Origin: Prolixibacter bellariivorans ATCC BAA-1284
GTDB lineage: Bacteria; Bacteroidota; Bacteroidia; Bacteroidales; Prolixibacteraceae
Direction of reading: 5' to 3'
Length of the DNA stretch: 64,000 nucleotides
NCBI RefSeq assembly: GCF_000621705.1
Contig: NZ_JHXO01000010.1
Location: 186,001 to 250,000 of the forward strand
Shown: piece after piece, positions 18,145 through 26,770 of the stretch
How positions within the stretch are numbered: the first letter of the stretch is position 1
Layout: each line of letters opens with the position of its first letter
Program-made: the position numbers and the translations under genes
The notes under the pieces: model-generated
What the model was told of the DNA's origin: nothing
Database searches by the model: none
Seen by the model: the letters and a program-made list of their open reading frames with translations, nothing else

Positions 18145-18463
18145 TCGAGGCTTATAGAAGTAAAAGATCCATGCTCATCATTTTTGCAGAAGAATAGAAA
18201 CCGCAAAAATCTGTTTTGCGGGCCCCAAAAAAGCCATTTTAATGTTCACTTTCCATAAGATTTTTTCAAAAAGCCCAACACCACCATAACACACAGAAAG
18301 TGTGATAATTGCAACTAGCACTATCCTTTCCATATACATTCAATGGGAAAATAATCCCCCTCATTTGGGAAGAATTTCCCGCCCGGGGAACATATAACCT
18401 CCTCTTTGGGAATTATTAGCCACATCAAGCAGATACTTACTTATAATTTCGAAAACGGATATA
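18145..18463 (+). promoter_or_regulatory. probable control region of the pectin operon
   Basis: Gap of about 320 bp between the HTCS stop and the first downstream ORF. It contains three related GGGAA boxes: GGGAAAATAATCCC near 18345, the palindrome GGGAAGAATTTCCC at 18367-18380, and GGGAATTATT at 18408-18417. As the following genes are closely spaced, the HTCS-responsive promoter should lie here. The boxes are candidates for the AraC-type output domain, by inference only. Confidence 0.4.
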
Positions 18464-18598
18464 ATGGCACGCTTAACAATGGGCAACACTTTTATGGATC
18501 AAATGCGACATGATTTGAAAAAATCATCATGGGGAATCACCATCATTCTGGTTGTATTACTTCTCGCATTAACCATACTTGTGAATATTCTTTTCTGA
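18464..18598 (+). CDS. small putative membrane protein, 44 residues
   Basis: ATG at 18464 to TGA at 18596. The product has a polar N-terminal half (MARLTMGNTFMDQMRHDLKK) and one strongly hydrophobic helix (about residues 25-42), then stops. A second in-frame ATG lies at 18479. It sits between the HTCS regulator and GH105 on the same strand, 39 bp before GH105. Hydrophobic tail and position suggest a real single-pass protein. No family is recognised and chance cannot be excluded. Confidence 0.4.
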   Translation: MARLTMGNTFMDQMRHDLKKSSWGITIILVVLLLALTILVNILF

Positions 18599-18637
18599 TA
18601 AGAACAGAATAAAAAGCTTGTCAACTAACGAATCACT

Positions 18638-19849
18638 ATGAAACTGACTATGTTCAGAGGGAAAGCTCTGACCTTGTTTTTACTGGGACTTATCTTCACG
18701 CAATGTGTACAGTCGGATAAAAAAGATCAATCGGCTGATAACGTTGGTCTGAAGATGGCCATCAAAATGGCCGATTCGGAGATCGCACACTTTCCTAATG
18801 CTGCTTCGGTTGATTTCAAACCTGAAGGAAAATGGGATTACACCGGTGGATTGATTGCTTCGTCGATGATGAAGCTTTGGAACGTGACTGGCGACCAAAA
18901 GTACTTCGACTATGCAAAATCCTATGCCGACCAATTTATTGGTGAAGACGGTTCGATAAAAGGATACAAACGAAGTGACTTCAACCTCGACCGACTCAAT
19001 TCCGGCAAGTTTTTATTCCCGCTTTATGAACAAACGCACGAAGAAAAATACAAGAAAGCCATCTTTATACTTCGTGACCAGCTGAACGACCAACCCCGGA
19101 CTTCCGAAGGTGGTTTTTGGCATAAAAAGAGGTACACCAACCAAATGTGGCTCGATGGTTTGTACATGGGAGCTCCATTCTACGCGCAATACGCAAAGGT
19201 ATTCAACGAACCACAGGACTTTGAGGATGTCATCAACCAATTCCTGATTGTTAACGAGCACACCTACAATTCCGAGGTTGGCCTCAACTATCACGGTTGG
19301 GACGAAAGTAAAGAGCAACATTGGGCCAATCCAGCAACAGGCTGTTCTTCACAATTCTGGGGACGAGCTATGGGATGGTATTCCATGGCACTGGTCGATG
19401 CTCTCGATTTCATTCCGGAAAACTATCCGCGGAGAGACAAACTCATCACCATCTTAAATCAGGTAGCTGCTGGTATTACAAAATGGCAGGATAAAAAATC
19501 GGGGCTTTGGTATCAGGTATTGGACCAGAGAAACCGGGAAAGTAATTATCTGGAAGCTTCAGCATCCTGCATGTTTGTATATACCCTCCTCAAAGCTACC
19601 CGATTACATTATATCGATTCAAGCTACAAAGCAGTAGCAGTAAAAGGCTTTGATGGAATACTGAAAAATTTTATCAAAAAAAATAAAGATGGAACCATTA
19701 GTCTGACCAATGTATGTGCTGTGGCCGGATTAGGTGGAAATCCATATCGCGATGGAACCTATGAATATTATATAAAGGAACCTGTACGGGACAATGATCC
19801 CAAAGGCGTGGGGCCCTTCATTCTCGCATGCCTTGAAATAAAAAACTAA
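18638..19849 (+). CDS. unsaturated rhamnogalacturonyl hydrolase, GH105/GH88 family lipoprotein
   Basis: Hydrolyses the delta-4,5-unsaturated uronic acid from the non-reducing end of lyase products. The 403-residue protein is an (alpha/alpha)6 barrel with the family hallmark MWLDGLYMGAPF, whose Asp173 corresponds to the catalytic Asp of YteR-type enzymes. Also present is WGRAMGWYSMALVDALDFIP, typical of GH105. The N-terminus has a hydrophobic stretch ending in a lipobox-like FTQC (Cys23), so it is probably a periplasmic-side or surface lipoprotein. First enzyme of the locus, 16 bp before the SusC start and presumably in one operon. Confidence 0.9.
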   Translation: MKLTMFRGKALTLFLLGLIFTQCVQSDKKDQSADNVGLKMAIKMADSEIAHFPNAASVDFKPEGKWDYTGGLIASSMMKLWNVTGDQKYFDYAKSYADQFIGEDGSIKGYKRSDFNLDRLNSGKFLFPLYEQTHEEKYKKAIFILRDQLNDQPRTSEGGFWHKKRYTNQMWLDGLYMGAPFYAQYAKVFNEPQDFEDVINQFLIVNEHTYNSEVGLNYHGWDESKEQHWANPATGCSSQFWGRAMGWYSMALVDALDFIPENYPRRDKLITILNQVAAGITKWQDKKSGLWYQVLDQRNRESNYLEASASCMFVYTLLKATRLHYIDSSYKAVAVKGFDGILKNFIKKNKDGTISLTNVCAVAGLGGNPYRDGTYEYYIKEPVRDNDPKGVGPFILACLEIKN

Positions 19850-19865
19850 ATCAATTCTTATTAGT

Positions 19866-22800
19866 ATGACAGACTTTAAAAAAGAAAAACAGAAAAGCCT
19901 GCGTTGGCATATGTCCCGCGTAGGAATTCTTGTGTTAGGTCTATTTTTACTGGTTACATCTGGTGCATACGCCCAGAACATTACCGTTACTGGTAAAGTA
20001 ACCGACGCAAAATCCCATGAAAGTATTCCTGGTGCTAATGTTGTAGTAAAAGGAACCTCCAATGGAACCATCACCGATCCGGATGGTAATTACTCATTGA
20101 GTGTTCCGACTAATGCTACACTCCAATTCTCTTTCATTGGCTACAAAACTCTGGACGTTCCGGTAAGTGGCAAAAAGGTAATTGATGTACAACTCGTTAC
20201 CAGCTCAACAGAACTAGATGAAATAGTCAAAATTGGGTATGGTTCTGTGAAGAAAAAAGACATCACCGGTTCTGTAGCCTCGGTTCAGGGTTCTGACCTT
20301 CAAAACATACCGGTATCAACTGCAGCCGAAGCTATTACGGGTAAACTGGCGGGAGTCCAGGTTACGTCAACCGAAGGTTCGCCCGACGCTCAAATTAACA
20401 TCCGGGTACGTGGCGGAGGTTCCATCACCCAGGACAATTCGCCGCTGTTTATTGTCGATGGATTTCCTGTCAACAGTATTTCAGATATCGCACCTTCTGA
20501 TATTCAATCAATCGACGTACTGAAAGATGCTTCTTCTACCGCTATTTATGGTTCCCGTGGTGCAAACGGTGTAATCATCATCACCACCAAAAGTGGTAAA
20601 GTAGGAAAAGTTTCTGTTTCCTATAATGCCTACCTGGGATTCAGTCAAATAGAAAAAACGCTGAAAACCCTTAACCCGGAAGATTTTGTTAACTGGCAGT
20701 ATGAATATGCTGCACTTCGGTATGGTACAACACCTGATGATCTCAACTCGTTTACCAAGTATTTTGGTGCTTACCAGGATATCGACCAGTATAAAGGAAA
20801 AGTTGGCAACAATTGGCAAAAACAGATATTCGGACGTACCGGACAAACTTTTCACCACGACATTGGTATTCGCGGTGGCTCCGATAAATTTAACTACGCA
20901 TTTAACTACGCTCACGTAAATACGAAAGCGATTATGATGAATTCGGGATTTAACCGTGATTATCTCTCACTCAAGCTTAATCACAACCCGAATAAAAAAG
21001 TTCAGCTTTCTTATTCTTTCCGTTATTCAGATACAAAAATCGATGGTAGTGGTACCAATGAGCAAAAAGAAGTGTCTTCCGCCGATTCACGTCTGAAACA
21101 TAGCGTCGTTTATACACCGGTTCCATTGCAAGGTCTGGCGTCTTCAGCTTCCGATGACAACATTTACAGCTACCTGATTAATCCGATCACTGCTACTTAC
21201 GATAACGACCGGAAACAATACCGGAAACAATACAATATGGCGGGTAGTTTTGCCTGGGAACCTATCGAAAACATGAAGTTAAAATCAGATATCGGACTGG
21301 ATATTTATGACTACAACAGCAACCGCTTCTATGGTTTGACAACTTACTATGTATATAACGTTCCCGCATCCGATCAGCAGGGTATGCCGGCAGTTATTCT
21401 TGAAAACCAGAAACGCCAGCGTATAAGAAATACCAATACGCTGAATTATGACTTTAAAAAATTCCTCCCCCAGGATCATACCTTGAAACTGCTACTGGGT
21501 GAAGAAATCCTGCAAACACAAAATAACAAGTTAACTGATGTAATACAGGGTTTCCCCAAACAATTTACCTCAAAAGAAGCGTTCAAACTAACAAGTCAGG
21601 GAACTCCATACTCGACCGACAATTACTATAGTCCTGACGACAAAATGCTTTCATTCTTTGGTCGTCTGAACTACGACTATAAAAACAAATACATTTTATC
21701 GGCAACTTTCCGTGCTGATGGTTCCAGCAAGTTCTCCAAAAACAACCGTTGGGGATATTTCCCATCAGCTGCGTTTGCCTGGAGAATTTCCCAGGAAGGC
21801 TTTATGGAAAATACTCAATCGTGGTTGAGTGACCTGAAACTGAGATTGAGTTACGGTACTGCCGGAAATAATAATATTCCTTCAGGACAGTTAATCCAGT
21901 CATTTGCTTCTAACACGTCTGCTTGGATTGACGGGGTTTCAACTTATTGGTCACCATCCAAAACGATGGCAAATCCCGACCTAAAATGGGAAACAACTTA
22001 CACCCGTAACATCGGTTTAGACTATGCACTGTTCGACAGCCGTTTGAATGGTTCTTTCGAAGCCTATATGAACAATACCAAAGATCTCCTGATACAATTC
22101 CCTGTAGCCGGAACAGGTTACGATTATCAGTACCGCAACATGGGTGAAACCCAGAACAAAGGTCTGGAAGCTTCCGTGAACTGGGTGGCCCTGAACAAGA
22201 AAAACTTCGGTTTGAACGTCAACTTCAATATCAGCTTCAACCGCAATAAAATCAAATCACTCGGTGTGATGGATGACTTCGGTGAATCATCTGGATGGGC
22301 CTCAACCGACATTGGTAACGACTATTGGATTGCTGTTGGTGGCTCTGTTGGTGAAATGTATGGTTACGTTGCTGACGGACGTTATGAAGTTTCCGATTTC
22401 TCGGGATACGATGCCGCTACCGGACAATGGATTCTGAAAGATGGTGTTGTTGATGATTCCGAAGTTGTTGGCACACTGGCTCCCGGTGTGATGAAGTTGA
22501 AAAACCTCACCGGTAATGACAACATGGTTAACGCCGACGACCGGACCATTATCGGTAATGCCAATCCAAAACACACAGGAGGTATGACATTGAATGCGCG
22601 GATATACAATTTTGACCTGTCGGGCGTATTCAACTGGAGTTATGGTAATGACATTTACAATGCCAACAAAATTGAGTATGCAACCGCAACGCAGCGTTAC
22701 CAGTACCGCAATATGATTGACATCATGGCAGATGGCAAACGATGGACCAACATCGATAAGGCAACCGGAAGTTTGGTTACTGATCCGTCAACGTTAGCAA

Positions 22801-23120
22801 CAATGAATGCCAATACCACCATGTGGTCGCCGTACATGAGGCAATTTGTATTCAGCAATTGGGCGGTAGAAGATGGTTCTTTCCTTCGTATGAGCACTTT
22901 AACACTGGGATATACTCTGCCTTCCAATCTGACTCAGAAAGTCAACGTGAAGAGTCTGAGATTTTACGTAACCGGGTATAACATATTCCTTTTGACAAAC
23001 TATTCCGGCTTCGATCCGGAAGTTTCAACCCGTCGTAAAACACCGCTTACTCCGGGTGTTGACTACTCTGCTTATCCCAGAAGCCGGCAAATCGTGTTTG
23101 GTTTGAATCTTAATTTTTAA
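19866..23120 (+). CDS. SusC/RagA-family TonB-dependent outer-membrane receptor
   Basis: 1084-residue outer-membrane transporter that works with SusD to import oligosaccharides using TonB energy. The signal peptide ends near SGAYAQ. A CarboxypepD_reg-like domain (about 38-115, VTGKVTDAKSHESIPGANVVVKGT) precedes the TonB box region (STELDEIVKIGYGSVKKKDITGSV). The plug (about 125-235) contains VRGGGSITQDNSPLFIVDG and SSTAIYGSRGANGVIIITTK, and the 22-strand barrel ends with an aromatic FGLNLNF. There is no STN domain, so it is not an anti-sigma-coupled type, in keeping with HTCS control. Confidence 0.96.
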   Translation: MTDFKKEKQKSLRWHMSRVGILVLGLFLLVTSGAYAQNITVTGKVTDAKSHESIPGANVVVKGTSNGTITDPDGNYSLSVPTNATLQFSFIGYKTLDVPVSGKKVIDVQLVTSSTELDEIVKIGYGSVKKKDITGSVASVQGSDLQNIPVSTAAEAITGKLAGVQVTSTEGSPDAQINIRVRGGGSITQDNSPLFIVDGFPVNSISDIAPSDIQSIDVLKDASSTAIYGSRGANGVIIITTKSGKVGKVSVSYNAYLGFSQIEKTLKTLNPEDFVNWQYEYAALRYGTTPDDLNSFTKYFGAYQDIDQYKGKVGNNWQKQIFGRTGQTFHHDIGIRGGSDKFNYAFNYAHVNTKAIMMNSGFNRDYLSLKLNHNPNKKVQLSYSFRYSDTKIDGSGTNEQKEVSSADSRLKHSVVYTPVPLQGLASSASDDNIYSYLINPITATYDNDRKQYRKQYNMAGSFAWEPIENMKLKSDIGLDIYDYNSNRFYGLTTYYVYNVPASDQQGMPAVILENQKRQRIRNTNTLNYDFKKFLPQDHTLKLLLGEEILQTQNNKLTDVIQGFPKQFTSKEAFKLTSQGTPYSTDNYYSPDDKMLSFFGRLNYDYKNKYILSATFRADGSSKFSKNNRWGYFPSAAFAWRISQEGFMENTQSWLSDLKLRLSYGTAGNNNIPSGQLIQSFASNTSAWIDGVSTYWSPSKTMANPDLKWETTYTRNIGLDYALFDSRLNGSFEAYMNNTKDLLIQFPVAGTGYDYQYRNMGETQNKGLEASVNWVALNKKNFGLNVNFNISFNRNKIKSLGVMDDFGESSGWASTDIGNDYWIAVGGSVGEMYGYVADGRYEVSDFSGYDAATGQWILKDGVVDDSEVVGTLAPGVMKLKNLTGNDNMVNADDRTIIGNANPKHTGGMTLNARIYNFDLSGVFNWSYGNDIYNANKIEYATATQRYQYRNMIDIMADGKRWTNIDKATGSLVTDPSTLATMNANTTMWSPYMRQFVFSNWAVEDGSFLRMSTLTLGYTLPSNLTQKVNVKSLRFYVTGYNIFLLTNYSGFDPEVSTRRKTPLTPGVDYSAYPRSRQIVFGLNLNF

Positions 23121-23128
23121 TCCAACTT

Positions 23129-24931
23129 ATGACATTGAATATGAAAAATTTAATATATATCATAGCAATATTTTTTGCGGGCGCGGTAACGTCCTGTACC
23201 AAGGACTATCTGGATGCGCCTACAAAATCTTCATTGGATGAATCAGTCATCTTTTCGACGTATGATTTAGCCAAAGGAGCAGTCGACGGCATCAAAATCG
23301 ACTTTGGAGAAACCAACTCCTACCGTGGCCGATACCTTCCCTGGTATGGCATGAATACCGACGTAGAATGGTATAATTCTTCGGAAAAATATCCTGACGG
23401 AAAAGCTGATTTGTGCGTTTATGCAGCTACTGCTACCAACAGCCAGATGAACACCACCAACAATGCCTGGGCAAAGATGTACGAAGGTATTGAACGTGCT
23501 AATATGTGTATCAAAGGCTTGCGGACCTATGGTGATCCCCAGCCGGGAACGAATATGGGACAACTGCTCGGTGAAGCTTTAACCTTGCGGGCTGTGTACT
23601 ACGCCGACCTGGTGAAAACCTGGGGTGATGTGCCTGCCCGATTCGATCCAATTAAAACAGAAACACTGTACTTGCCCAAAACCAGCCGCGACTCCATCTA
23701 TAAAAAGCTGATTGCTGACTTGGGTGAAGCTGAAAACCTGGTTGCCTGGCCAAATGAAAGCAGTGCAACAAACGATGTGGAGCACATCAGTAAAGCTTTT
23801 GTAAAAGGCTTCCGTGCTCGTTTGTGCATGAACGCTGCCGGTTACTCACAATACCCTGACGGTATCCACAGAAGTACCGATCCCGATTTATCGGTTGAAA
23901 AACTGTACCCTATCGCTTTGCAGGAATGCCAGGATGTGATCAACAGTGGAACGGTTCATTTGCAGCCTTCCTTTGAAACCGTCTTCAAAAACAACTGTCA
24001 GGATGTAATTACCGCCGGAAATGAGGCCCTATGGGAAATACCGTTCTCTGACGGACGTGGCCGGATGCTCTTTACGTTTGCTGTTCGACACAAAAGTGTT
24101 GACCAGTTTACCGGTCAGGCCCGTGGTGGACAAGCTGGCCCCCTTCCGTTCATGTATTATGATTACAATTCTCAGGATACCCGTCGCGACGTTACCTGTG
24201 TTCCTTATTACTGGGGAGTAGCCGATCCGAATACAGGCATTGCTCAGCAGGAACTTTCCGACATCGATACCTGGTATTTTGGTAAATACCGCTACGAGTG
24301 GATGAGCCGTTATGTAACTTCCACCAATGATGACGGTGTGAATAAAATTTACATGCGCTATGCAGAAGTTGTCCTGATGGCTGCTGAAGCTGCCAACGAG
24401 CTAAACGGCCCGTCTGCAGCTGCTCCATACCTGAAAATGATTCGGGAAAGGGCTTTCCCACAAAGTGCATGGGCACAAGAAGTTGATGATTATATCAACG
24501 GTTTGACGACCAAAGACGCCATGTTCAACGCTATCGTGAATGAGAACAAACTGGAATTCACCGGCGAAATGGTGAGAAAAGAATCATTGATTCGCTGGAA
24601 CCTGCTCAAAAACAAATTGGACGAAGCAAAAGCAAAAATGTATAACCTGCGGGCAAGAACCGGCGAATATGCAGACGTTCCTTCCAAAATTTACTATGAT
24701 TATGCCGATGACGGCGTAACCCTTAAAATGTATGGTCTGAATAGGGGTGAAACCGATGATAAATCAGGTGACTACGCTTACAATACCACCTGGGCCGATC
24801 CATCTAACCTGGTCGACACCAAAGTAGAATCCATTTATGCTCAGGATCCTGACGCACATGAATTCTGGCCAATCTGGCAGGTATTTATTGATGCAAGTAA
24901 CGGTAAATTAACTAATGACTATGGTTATTAA
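23129..24931 (+). CDS. SusD/RagB-family glycan-binding lipoprotein
   Basis: Surface lipoprotein of 600 residues forming the lid over the SusC barrel. The signal peptide ends in a lipobox (AVTSC), and the following sequence TKDYLDAPTKSSLDESVIFST is the standard start of mature SusD. TPR-like helices include LGEALTLRAVYYADLVKTWGDVP, the most typical SusD stretch, and the C-terminal half has IYMRYAEVVLMAAEAANEL. The start could be ATG 23129 or ATG 23141; the second gives the more usual lysine-rich signal. Nine bases after SusC, so co-transcribed. It overlaps the next ORF only in that ORF's long form. Confidence 0.95.
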   Translation: MTLNMKNLIYIIAIFFAGAVTSCTKDYLDAPTKSSLDESVIFSTYDLAKGAVDGIKIDFGETNSYRGRYLPWYGMNTDVEWYNSSEKYPDGKADLCVYAATATNSQMNTTNNAWAKMYEGIERANMCIKGLRTYGDPQPGTNMGQLLGEALTLRAVYYADLVKTWGDVPARFDPIKTETLYLPKTSRDSIYKKLIADLGEAENLVAWPNESSATNDVEHISKAFVKGFRARLCMNAAGYSQYPDGIHRSTDPDLSVEKLYPIALQECQDVINSGTVHLQPSFETVFKNNCQDVITAGNEALWEIPFSDGRGRMLFTFAVRHKSVDQFTGQARGGQAGPLPFMYYDYNSQDTRRDVTCVPYYWGVADPNTGIAQQELSDIDTWYFGKYRYEWMSRYVTSTNDDGVNKIYMRYAEVVLMAAEAANELNGPSAAAPYLKMIRERAFPQSAWAQEVDDYINGLTTKDAMFNAIVNENKLEFTGEMVRKESLIRWNLLKNKLDEAKAKMYNLRARTGEYADVPSKIYYDYADDGVTLKMYGLNRGETDDKSGDYAYNTTWADPSNLVDTKVESIYAQDPDAHEFWPIWQVFIDASNGKLTNDYGY

Positions 24932-24944
24932 TAATTTGAACTTC

Positions 24945-26549
24945 ATGAAAAACAAGCATATAACATTAGCTATTATTATCGGACTGTTCTCCATGATCTT
25001 TGCGTCGTGCGAAGACAACATTCCGGCAGTAATCGATCAATTGAAATTCGATCGGGTATTCACGCCTCTTAATTTTCAGGCAAGAATACGAAATATGACG
25101 ACAGCCGAGCTGAGCTGGGACGAACGCGGAGATGCCCAGGCATATGTCGTGCAAATCAGCCAGGATAGCCTGGTATTCGATAATATCATCGAAACAGACA
25201 CAATTACACCTGCCCAAAATCCGTTCAGTACTACATTGGATGGGAATACACGCTATTCTGCCAGGTTGAAAGGTATCAGCGACAGTATTTCCGAATCGAA
25301 CTGGGCCATGCTCACCTTCAAAACCGACCCGGAAAACATCTTCGAAGCATTAGCCGATTCAGACATTATGGCCAAGAGTGTAACACTGAGATGGCCGGCC
25401 GGAAGTACTGTAACTAACTTTGTGATTAACCCGGGTGATATCAATCGTACAATTACCGATCAGGAAAAGACCGACGGTGTAGCGACAATTTCAGGACTCA
25501 CTGGTGATACACAATACAGCGTTACTCTTTACAACGGAACAAAAATTCGGGGAACAGTCGAATTCAAAACTCAGGTTGATATCGGAAACGCTACTGCCGT
25601 TCACCCAACCGATGATCTAGCCGCAGTGATTGCAGCAGCGAAAGACGGTGATGTATTGGCTCTGTTCCCGGGAGAATATACAGCATCGGCTGGAGACCTT
25701 ACCATTGATAAATCCATTTCGATTAAAGCGGTATACTCATACGACCCGCCCGTTCTTCATAACCAAATCAATATAGCTGACGGAGCGACGAACGTAGCTC
25801 TTGACGGTCTCGTATTGAAAGGCTCTTACGTTGATTCTACGAATGCCGATGTTACCCTCAGTTCTGCTATCCAGTTTAGCACAAGCGATTTTGCAACGCT
25901 GGGATCATTAACTGTGACTGGCTGTACAATTGACACATACGAAAAGTCTTTCATCTCTGATGGAGGTTCACAGTTTAAGATCGATTCTATCGTTGTCGAT
26001 AATTGTATTGTCAGCAATGTATACAACAGCGGTGGTGACTTCATCGACTTCCGTAAATCTTATGTGGCAAGTCTGACTGTGACCAACAGTACGTTCAACA
26101 ATTGTGCTACACTAAATACCCGCGACTTCATCCGCATGGACGGTGATACGAAAGGAAACACCTATGATGATGGAACCAACATGCCGGTAATCAATGTAAA
26201 TCATTGTACATTGAATAATGTGATGAACAGCTCTTCATCCACCAAACGGATGTTCTACGTTCGCTGGTCACAGAACCAAATCACGTCAGAGAATAACCTC
26301 CTGACAGATATGGGAATTTCGGTATACTCGAACCAATCGGCAACTTCACAACCTGCTTGTGCATACAACAACTACTTTAACGCTGACGGATATTTCACCG
26401 TTAATGGAACTGTGTTGATTGATAATTCAAGCAACTACACAACGGAAGATCCGGATTATGCAGATGCAGCTAACGGCGACTTTACCATCAGTAATCAAAC
26501 ATTAATCGACAATCAGGTAGGTGACCCACGTTGGCTTCCTGCTCAATAA
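24945..26549 (+). CDS. surface lipoprotein with Fn3-like and DUF4957/DUF5123-type beta-helix domains
   Basis: 534-residue protein in the SusE/SusF position. Signal peptide with lipobox ending FASC. Two fibronectin-like modules (about 35-205) with TTAELSWDERGDAQAYVVQIS precede a right-handed beta-helix region (about 215-530) that starts PTDDLAAVIAAAKDGDVLALFPGEY and continues with repeated short turns such as VTGCTIDTYEKSF. Such DUF4957/DUF5123 proteins recur in pectin loci and are thought to bind polygalacturonate at the cell surface. No catalytic residues are evident. ATG 24945 is chosen because the frame upstream to 24915 only overlaps SusD and has no signal-like sequence. Confidence 0.82.
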   Translation: MKNKHITLAIIIGLFSMIFASCEDNIPAVIDQLKFDRVFTPLNFQARIRNMTTAELSWDERGDAQAYVVQISQDSLVFDNIIETDTITPAQNPFSTTLDGNTRYSARLKGISDSISESNWAMLTFKTDPENIFEALADSDIMAKSVTLRWPAGSTVTNFVINPGDINRTITDQEKTDGVATISGLTGDTQYSVTLYNGTKIRGTVEFKTQVDIGNATAVHPTDDLAAVIAAAKDGDVLALFPGEYTASAGDLTIDKSISIKAVYSYDPPVLHNQINIADGATNVALDGLVLKGSYVDSTNADVTLSSAIQFSTSDFATLGSLTVTGCTIDTYEKSFISDGGSQFKIDSIVVDNCIVSNVYNSGGDFIDFRKSYVASLTVTNSTFNNCATLNTRDFIRMDGDTKGNTYDDGTNMPVINVNHCTLNNVMNSSSSTKRMFYVRWSQNQITSENNLLTDMGISVYSNQSATSQPACAYNNYFNADGYFTVNGTVLIDNSSNYTTEDPDYADAANGDFTISNQTLIDNQVGDPRWLPAQ

Positions 26550-26584
26550 AAAACAGACAATTTAGTTCTGATGTGAGATAACAA

Positions 26585-26622
26585 CCGAAGTTCCTGTGCA
26601 TGAATAGTGCACAGGGCTTCGG
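26585..26622 (+). terminator. stable hairpin after the Sus genes, possible attenuator or mRNA stabiliser
   Basis: CCGAAG-TT-CCTGTGCA-TGAATAG-TGCACAGG-G-CTTCGG makes a 14-bp stem with small bulges. No T-run follows, so complete termination is unlikely. It separates the SusC/D genes from the enzyme genes (221-bp gap). Confidence 0.6.
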
Positions 26623-26770
26623 AATCTCATAAACTGCCTGGCGAAACAAAGTGAGACTTGACTAAAGAGTACTCCTGATGCCAGGTTGAAGAGATTTCCC
26701 AACCCATTTTTCCTGTTCGTTACGGCTGTTTCGGGTTAAAAAACAACACGATATCACTGGAACGAGGCAA

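Noticed and set aside
18464-18482. Sigma-54 promoter at the TGGCACG near 18466
   Set aside because: The -24 part matches, but the -12 TTGC is missing at the required distance.
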